The notes under the pieces were generated by a model. It had not been told where the DNA came from, did not search any database, and worked only from the letters and a program-made list of their open reading frames with translations. DNA of 41,055 bases from a virus: the IMG/VR virus record IMGVR_UViG_3300045911_000142, positions 1 through 41,055 of that record; one strand, 5' to 3'. This document shows positions 36,328-41,055 of the stretch, one piece after another (position 1 is the stretch's first letter; the number at the start of each line of letters is the position of its first letter). The position numbers and the translations under genes are program-made.

Positions 36328-36722
36328 TGGAAAAAGAACAATTATATAAGTTTGTTGATGCAATCATTAATGATGATATTGAAGCTGCAAAAATAGCTTT
36401 TCATAACTTTTCAGTTGAAAAGACAAAAACAATTTTAGGTTTACAGCAATCAGAAGCAGATGAACCTGTTACTGAATCTGAAAAAATTTTTGAAGAATTC
36501 AAGCAACAATTAGTTGAATTTATTGGTAACGACTCTCCAATTCGTTTAGATGGAGATTATGTACTGGTTAAGGGTAAAAAGGTAGGTCTTATAAAGAATG
36601 ATTTAAACGATATTGATTCTGGAATTAACTTTGTTACATTAGATGGTTCTTTCAGTAAAGAATTTAATTCTGCAGAAGATTTATACAAGTTTCTAATGCA
36701 AAGATATGGAGTTAAGGGATGA
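36327..36722 (+). CDS. Prohead core protein, gp67/gp68-like (second copy)
   Basis: 131 aa. N-terminus LYKFVDAIINDDIEAAKIAFHNFSVEKTKTILG matches the same core-protein pattern as the 143-aa gene (KFI.. IINxDxxxAxxxxxxxxxEKxxxIL). The C-terminal half differs: SPIRLDGDYVLVKGKKVGLIKNDLNDIDSGINFVTLDGSFSKEFNSAEDLYKFLMQRYGV, a compact alpha/beta segment. Ribosome site GGAG, TAATG overlap upstream and ATGA overlap with gp21. T4 order (67, 68, 21) supports a gp68-position core protein. Confidence 0.75.
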   Translation: MEKEQLYKFVDAIINDDIEAAKIAFHNFSVEKTKTILGLQQSEADEPVTESEKIFEEFKQQLVEFIGNDSPIRLDGDYVLVKGKKVGLIKNDLNDIDSGINFVTLDGSFSKEFNSAEDLYKFLMQRYGVKG

Positions 36723-37351
36723 AAACACAATTATTAGTAGAAAGCATATCTGCCACTGAAGGTGATATTGTAACAGAATCACTTAATGATGGTAAGAATG
36801 TATATTTAAAGGGCGTGTTCATGCAGGCCGGTGTAAAAAACAGAAACGGTAGAATTTATCCTATTAATGAAATGCAAAATGCAGTTAATAAGCTAAATGA
36901 AAGTATAAAACAATATGGCGGCGTGTTCGGAGAGCTGGACCACCCTAATGGCATCCAAATCAATATGGATAGAATATCACATGTTATCACTGAATGCTAC
37001 ATGGATGGAAATAATGTTATAGGCAAGGCTAAAATATTAGGGACTCCAATGGGGTTAATTGCCAAAGAGTTAGCTAATTCTGGCGTTCGTTATGGAGTAT
37101 CATCAAGAGGTACTGGTACTGTGAATGAATCAGATGGTACAGTATCTGGATTTAATATTGTTACTGTAGATTTAGTAGCAACCCCATCGGCACCGGGGGC
37201 ATATCCACAATCAGTGATGGAGTCTTTACAATCATTGAAGTCTGGACAAAAGTTATTGACACTTGCTGAATCTATACAGTATGATAAGTCTGCACAGAAG
37301 TTCTTTAAAGACGCATTTAGAGAATTCTTTCGAGATATTACTAAAAAATAA
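36719..37351 (+). CDS. 21: Prohead maturation protease, gp21-like
   Basis: 210 aa, equal to T4 gp21 (212 aa). Conserved sequence: LKGVFMQAGVKNRNGRIYP; GGVFGELDHPNGIQINMDRISHVI with candidate catalytic His75; GVRYGVSSRGTG with candidate Ser128/129; and FNIVTVDLVATPSAPGAYPQ with a possible third residue Asp151. The enzyme matures the head by cutting scaffold and capsid proteins after (L/I)-x-E and then itself. Its own N-terminus has such a site (LLVE-S). A GGAG ribosome site and ATGA overlap couple it to the core gene upstream. The usual next genes (22 scaffold, 23 capsid) are absent here; a homing endonuclease starts at its stop codon. Confidence 0.95.
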   Translation: MKTQLLVESISATEGDIVTESLNDGKNVYLKGVFMQAGVKNRNGRIYPINEMQNAVNKLNESIKQYGGVFGELDHPNGIQINMDRISHVITECYMDGNNVIGKAKILGTPMGLIAKELANSGVRYGVSSRGTGTVNESDGTVSGFNIVTVDLVATPSAPGAYPQSVMESLQSLKSGQKLLTLAESIQYDKSAQKFFKDAFREFFRDITKK

Positions 37352-38970
37352 TGGCAGCATCTGATTTAAAAAAAAATGCTTGGAAAACATTATCCCCAAC
37401 CTTAAAAGTTGGGGATTTTGCTTCATTGAAATGGCTTTCCGATGAATACCCACCCGGAAAATCTACTAGTAACATTCATATCAAACACCCACAGGGGTAC
37501 GTTGATCTAATCGAATGTACCAGTTTCTTAGAAAAATCTGCAACTAATAGTCAAAGACTATGGCACATCAGAACAGAACTTTATAATTCAAAGTGTGAAA
37601 ACTGTTCTAACACTACTAAATGGCAACCAAAAATTTTTAGTTATTCTAGGTTTTGTAGTAAAAAGTGCTCTAATAATAGCTCTAATACTAAGATGAAAAG
37701 GGTAGAAACTAATATTAAAAAATATGGAACTACTTCATTTTCTAAAACAGAATCATTTAAAAATCTGTATAAGTCTACAGATTTTATAGATAAAATAGTT
37801 TGTGAACATGAAAATAAAAATAAACAAGAAAAAAAAGAAAGAATTCATCATACTAAAACGAATACATGGAAACAAAATAACCCATCACCATTCTGTGATC
37901 CTAAAATACAATATAAGATAAAAAAGACATTTGAAGAAAAATATGGTTGTCACCCAACTAGAAAACGATTTTCAAAAGATACATTGAGTATTATTACAGA
38001 TGTAAAAAAAATAAAATATTTACATTATGATAATAATTTATCACTATCAGAGATATCTAATATTTGTGAAAACTACGATATAAGTAGTATTTCTGATATT
38101 TTAAAGAAAAACAATATTCCAGTACTAAACACCTTTCGTTCTATTGCTGAAAAGGAAATATGTGATATTCTCTCTAAAAATAATATAGCATTTACTACTA
38201 ATAATAGGGATACTATACCTCCATATGAATTAGACATATTGATCCCATCAAAGAATATTGCAATAGAATATTGTGGTTTGTACTGGCATAGCGAAAAGGC
38301 TGGTAAAGATAAAAACTACCATAAGATGAAATTTGATTTGTGTAAGTCTAAAAATATTAAGCTTATAACTATTTTTGAAGATGAATGGCTTGAAAAGAAA
38401 AACATAGTTATATCTTCGTTGAAGCACAAACTAGGTATTTCTAATTCTCAAAGAATATATGCTAGAAAGACTGAAATAAAACATGTTGATGAATATATAA
38501 AATCAAAATTTTTCGATTCTTATCATATTCAGGGCAATGGTCCATCATCAATAAACCTTGCATTATATTATAATAACAATATAGTTGCCTGTATGGGTTT
38601 TATAAAACAAAAAGATCATTATATTTTAAATAGATATGCTACTAGTTGTAATGTTGTTGGTGGCTTTACAAAATTATTAAATTATTTTAGAACTAATAAA
38701 AATTTTCCAAAAATAATAACATATGCAGACCTTAGATGGAGCGCCGGTGATCTATATGAAAAAAATGGATTTAGACTTGATAAAATCATAAAACCAGATT
38801 ATTCGTATTTTAAAGGCAACAATAGATTTCACAAGTTTAATTTCAGACATACTGGAATGGGACGAAAACTTCAAGTATATGACCCTAATATTTCAGAGTC
38901 TAGGAACATGCAGAATAATGGTTATAGTAAAATATATGATTGCGGTAAATTAAAATATATAATAGATTAA
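37351..38970 (+). CDS. Free-standing homing endonuclease (EDxHD/Vsr-like nuclease fold)
   Basis: 539 aa. A DNA-binding-like N-terminal part has a CxxC...CxxxC cluster (C82, C85, C102, C106), probably one zinc, and basic repeats. The catalytic domain (about 262-365) reads SIAEKEICDILSKNNI, PPYELDILIPSKNIAIEYCGLYWHSEK, YHKMKFDLCKSKNIKLITIFEDEWLEKKNIV: the EDxHD pattern of phage homing endonucleases related to PD-(D/E)xK and Vsr enzymes (candidate E267, D295, E306, H313). A C-terminal domain (about 370-539) carries INLALYYNNNIVACMGF and ADLRWSAGDLYEKNGF. Such genes cut alleles lacking them and spread between related phages. Its ATG overlaps the gp21 stop (TAATG) with no Shine-Dalgarno, so translation probably depends on coupling. 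Codon use is even more A/T-rich than that of the neighbours. Confidence 0.88.
   Translation: MAASDLKKNAWKTLSPTLKVGDFASLKWLSDEYPPGKSTSNIHIKHPQGYVDLIECTSFLEKSATNSQRLWHIRTELYNSKCENCSNTTKWQPKIFSYSRFCSKKCSNNSSNTKMKRVETNIKKYGTTSFSKTESFKNLYKSTDFIDKIVCEHENKNKQEKKERIHHTKTNTWKQNNPSPFCDPKIQYKIKKTFEEKYGCHPTRKRFSKDTLSIITDVKKIKYLHYDNNLSLSEISNICENYDISSISDILKKNNIPVLNTFRSIAEKEICDILSKNNIAFTTNNRDTIPPYELDILIPSKNIAIEYCGLYWHSEKAGKDKNYHKMKFDLCKSKNIKLITIFEDEWLEKKNIVISSLKHKLGISNSQRIYARKTEIKHVDEYIKSKFFDSYHIQGNGPSSINLALYYNNNIVACMGFIKQKDHYILNRYATSCNVVGGFTKLLNYFRTNKNFPKIITYADLRWSAGDLYEKNGFRLDKIIKPDYSYFKGNNRFHKFNFRHTGMGRKLQVYDPNISESRNMQNNGYSKIYDCGKLKYIID
37392..37416 (+). terminator. Terminator-like hairpin within the first codons of the homing endonuclease gene
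   Basis: 9-bp stem ATCCCCAAC (37392-37400) / GTTGGGGAT (37408-37416), loop CTTAAAA, then TTTTG. It lies 41 nt after the gp21 stop, where a terminator for the head operon would be expected, but is inside codons 14-22 of the endonuclease. Confidence 0.6.
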
Positions 38971-39116
38971 TATTTATTATTTAAATAATCTGCATCATTA
39001 TAAATTCCATCTTTAGCATTTTTAAAAACGACAGCACCATCGCCATCTAATTTAGATGATATCTGATCATAATATTTTAGTTTTTCAGGATTGGAATGTA
39101 AATTGTATAAATTCAT
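38967..39116 (-). CDS. Repeat-less, leader-only member of the MORN-like family (49 aa)
   Basis: It begins MNLYNLHSNPEKLKYYDQIS, the conserved leader of the neighbouring genes, continues SKLDGDGAVVFKNAKDGIYND, and then stops after ADYLNNKY instead of entering the 24-residue repeats. The ATG overlaps the upstream paralogue's stop (ATGA), as for the other members. Its stop overlaps the stop of the convergent endonuclease gene in a TTAA. It is either a decayed copy or a genuine short form; the open frame argues against simple decay. Confidence 0.6.
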   Translation of the reverse strand: MNLYNLHSNPEKLKYYDQISSKLDGDGAVVFKNAKDGIYNDADYLNNKY

Positions 39117-39595
39117 TTGATTCGTCTTCCACCAACCCACCATTGCTGACTACCATCTGCATAAATCACAGCAGGCTTGTCCCCATCCCTGTGTCGTTTG
39201 CCATCCTTGTACCAAAACTGGCTACCATTTGCATAAATGATAGCAGGTTTGTCTCCATCTCTGTGTTTTTGGTCATTCTTGTACCAAAACTGGCTACCAT
39301 CTCCCAAAATTGCAGCGGGCTTGTCTCCATCTCTATGGCGTTTGCCATCCCTGTACCAATACTGGCTACCATCTGCATGAATCGCAGCAGGTTTATCTCC
39401 ATCTCTGTGGAGTTCACCATCCTTCCACCATTCCTGAGTACCATCTGCATGAATTATAGCAGGCTTGTCACCATCATTATGAATTTCACCTTCAGCATTT
39501 TTAAAAGCGATAGAACCATCATCATCTAACTTAGACGATAACTTGTCATAATATTTTAATTTTTCAGGATTTGTATGTAATTTATATAAATTCAT
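39113..39595 (-). CDS. MORN-like repeat protein, array copy 1 (160 aa)
   Basis: A 37-residue leader (MNLYKLHTNPEKLKYYDKLS, then SKLDDDGSIAFKNAEGE) is followed by five 24-residue units of the type HRDGDKPAxIxADGSQxWYKDGKx and the end RRIK. These repeats belong with MORN-variant repeats common in giant viruses and in some phages (WYxNGxxHRxDGPA style), which fold as successive beta hairpins. No signal peptide or membrane segment. Function unknown. Stop and start overlap the next gene (ATGA), with the GGAAGA ribosome site lying in the codons for the conserved DGRRIK end of the previous gene. Confidence 0.8.
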   Translation of the reverse strand: MNLYKLHTNPEKLKYYDKLSSKLDDDGSIAFKNAEGEIHNDGDKPAIIHADGTQEWWKDGELHRDGDKPAAIHADGSQYWYRDGKRHRDGDKPAAILGDGSQFWYKNDQKHRDGDKPAIIYANGSQFWYKDGKRHRDGDKPAVIYADGSQQWWVGGRRIK

Positions 39596-40149
39596 TTGAT
39601 TCGTCTTCCATCAACCCACCATTCCTTTCTACTATCTGCATGAATCACAGCAGGCTTGTCTCCATCTCTGTGGAGTTTGCCGTCCTTGTACCATTCCTGA
39701 GTACCATCGGCCAAAACCACAGCAGGCTTATCTCCATCTCTGTGAAGTTGGCCATCTTTGTACCAATACTGACTACCATCTGCATGAATCGCAGCAGGCT
39801 TGTCTCCATTTCTGTGTTTTTGGCCATTCTTGTACCAATACTGACTACCATCTGCACTAATTACAGAAGGCTTGTCTCCATCTCTATGGCTTTGGCCATC
39901 TTTGTACCACTCTTGAGTACCATCGGCCAAAATCGCAGCAGGCTTGTCTCCATCCCTGTGAAGTTTTCCATCCCTGTACCAATACTGGCTACCATCTACA
40001 CTAATCAGAGCAGGCTTATCGCCATCTCTGTGGATTTCACCTCTAGCATTTTTAAAAATGAAATCACCAAAATTATCGTCTAACTTAGACGATAACTTGT
40101 CATAATATTTTAATTTTTCAGGATTTATATGTAGATTGTATAGGTTCAT
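39592..40149 (-). CDS. MORN-like repeat protein, array copy 2 (185 aa)
   Basis: 38-residue leader (a variant with DDNFGDFIFKNARGE) and six 24-residue units, ending VDGRRIK. It differs from copy 1 by one more unit. Residues W/Y, G and HRDGDKPA are constant between units; the variable positions are those after PA, and at ADGSQ and KDGK. ATGA overlaps at both ends. Confidence 0.8.
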   Translation of the reverse strand: MNLYNLHINPEKLKYYDKLSSKLDDNFGDFIFKNARGEIHRDGDKPALISVDGSQYWYRDGKLHRDGDKPAAILADGTQEWYKDGQSHRDGDKPSVISADGSQYWYKNGQKHRNGDKPAAIHADGSQYWYKDGQLHRDGDKPAVVLADGTQEWYKDGKLHRDGDKPAVIHADSRKEWWVDGRRIK

Positions 40150-40700
40150 TTGAATCGTCTTCCATCAATCCACCGTTGCTGACTACCATCTGCCAAAATT
40201 ACAGCAGGCTTGCCATAATCCCTGTGTTGTTTGCCATCCTTGTACCAAAACTGGCTACCATTTGCATAAATGATAGCAGGATTGTCACCATCCCTGTGTT
40301 TTTTGCCATCTTTGTACCAATATTGACTACCATTTGAATAAATCGCAGCAGGCTTGTCTCCATCCCTGTGGATTTTGTTGTTTTTATACCACCACTGACT
40401 ACCATCTGCATAAATCATAGCAGGTTTGTCTCCATCTCTGTGAAGTTTACCATCCTTGTACCAATACTTGTCACCATTTGCCAAAATCACAGCAGGTTTG
40501 TCTCCATTTCTGTGAATTTTGCCATTATTATACCACCACTGACTACCATCTGCCTTAATTACAGCAGGATTGTCTCCATCATTATGAATTTCACCTTTAG
40601 CATTTTTAAAAACGACAGCACCATTATCGTCTAAGTTAGACGATAACTTGTCATAATATTTTAATTTTTCAGGATTTGTATGTAGTTTGTATAAATTCAT
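40146..40700 (-). CDS. MORN-like repeat protein, array copy 3 (184 aa)
   Basis: 37-residue leader and six units, among them QHRDYGKPAVILADGSQQRW at the end and KIHRNGDKPAVILANGDKYW near the start. The latter two sections are shared almost word for word with copy 4. ATGA overlaps at both ends. Confidence 0.8.
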   Translation of the reverse strand: MNLYKLHTNPEKLKYYDKLSSNLDDNGAVVFKNAKGEIHNDGDNPAVIKADGSQWWYNNGKIHRNGDKPAVILANGDKYWYKDGKLHRDGDKPAMIYADGSQWWYKNNKIHRDGDKPAAIYSNGSQYWYKDGKKHRDGDNPAIIYANGSQFWYKDGKQHRDYGKPAVILADGSQQRWIDGRRFK

Positions 40701-41055
40701 TTGATTCGTTTTCCATCAACCCACCATTGCTGACTACCATCTGCCAAAATTACAGCAGGCTTGCCATAATCCCTGTGTTGTTTGCCATCCTTATACCAAT
40801 ACTGACTACCATCTGCATGAATCGCAGCAGGCTTGTCTCCATCTCTGTGAAGTTGGCCATCTTTATACCAATACTGACTACCATCTGTATGAATCACAGC
40901 AGGCTTGTCTACATCTCTGTGAAGTTTGCCATCCTTGTACCAATACTTGTCACCATTTGCCAAAATCACAGCAGGTTTGTCTCCATTTCTGTGAATTTTG
41001 CCATTATTATACCACCACTGACTACCATCTGCCTTAATTACAGCAGGATTGTCTC
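40697..41055 (-). CDS. MORN-like repeat protein, array copy 4 (N-terminus beyond right edge)
   Basis: The frame is open to the window edge and enters in the middle of a unit (DNPAVIKADGSQWWYNNGKI), so the leader is off the edge. About five units are visible, ending QQWWVDGKRIK. One unit has HRDVDKPA and the last HRDYGKPA. The start apparent at 40969 is only an internal Met and is not the real start. Confidence 0.8.
   Translation of the reverse strand, partial: DNPAVIKADGSQWWYNNGKIHRNGDKPAVILANGDKYWYKDGKLHRDVDKPAVIHTDGSQYWYKDGQLHRDGDKPAAIHADGSQYWYKDGKQHRDYGKPAVILADGSQQWWVDGKRIK

Larger units (their letters stand above)
39116..41055 (-). repeat. 72-bp tandem repeats and tandem gene duplication
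   Basis: Each array gene is built of 72-nt units (24 codons), and the genes themselves repeat every 480-560 bp. A perfect 127-bp repeat joins 40450-40576 to 40929-41055 (offset 479), with a further identical stretch near 40174-40240 and 40725-40790 (GCTGACTACCATCTGCC...). The blocks suggest recent gene conversion or unequal exchange between copies. Confidence 0.9.

Noticed and set aside
39056-40634. Plus-strand ORFs of 88-170 aa opposite the MORN-like array
   Set aside because: Antisense shadows of the 72-bp repeat; their regularity mirrors the coding strand, and the minus-strand frames have the leader, ATGA coupling and ribosome sites.
39116-41055. 72-bp periodic repeats as a CRISPR array
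   Set aside because: Units are contiguous coding repeats without spacers, with codon-level variation; no cas gene nearby.

Overview
The window is a stretch of an AT-rich contractile-tailed bacteriophage of the T4 superfamily. The evidence is a nearly continuous set of T4-type structural genes: sheath gp18, gp15, baseplate wedge gp6, gp25 and gp53, hub gp5, gp27 and gp48/54, hub-assembly gp26, portal gp20, prohead core, and protease gp21. It also carries the T4 recombination nuclease pair gp46/gp47 and the late sigma factor gp55. Exact or near-exact TATAAATA late promoters stand before several structural genes. The host cannot be named. A consensus sigma70-type promoter and Shine-Dalgarno sites point only to an ordinary Gram-negative-like bacterial transcription and translation apparatus.

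Layout. (1) 1-21105, minus strand: a baseplate/tail operon read right to left, gp48/54-like, gp53, gp27-like hub, gp5-like spike with a muralytic domain, a 110-aa orphan, gp25, gp6, a 3450-aa giant structural protein with a Thr/Pro stalk, gp15 and the start of gp18. (2) 21123-21174: divergent late promoters. (3) 21195-24094, plus strand: gp26-like hub-assembly chaperone with a convincing programmed -1 frameshift site, a RuvC-like nuclease, and a probable internal head protein with a gp21-type cleavage site. (4) 24095-24703: no ORF; a strong promoter precedes about 540 nt with many stable hairpins, a probable large structured noncoding RNA. (5) 24704-27008, plus: a DinG/XPD-type helicase and an unknown gene, ending at a bidirectional terminator. 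(6) 27046-30784, minus: gp55-gp47-gp46. (7) 30900-37351, plus: tape measure, portal, prohead core genes and gp21, the last five linked by 1-4 nt overlaps. (8) 37351-38970, plus: a homing endonuclease. (9) 38967 to the right edge, minus: a tandem family of at least five paralogous genes made of 24-residue MORN-like repeats, lying where T4 would have genes 22 and 23.

How it fits together. gp55 would direct late transcription from the TATAAATA sites. gp46/47 supplies recombination-dependent replication. gp20, core proteins and gp21 build and mature the head. The minus operon builds the baseplate and tail. The accessory parts with least explanation are the noncoding RNA, the gp26 frameshift, the repeat-protein array and the endonuclease. 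The frameshift site and the RNA are the two strongest candidates for something not yet described in this phage group.
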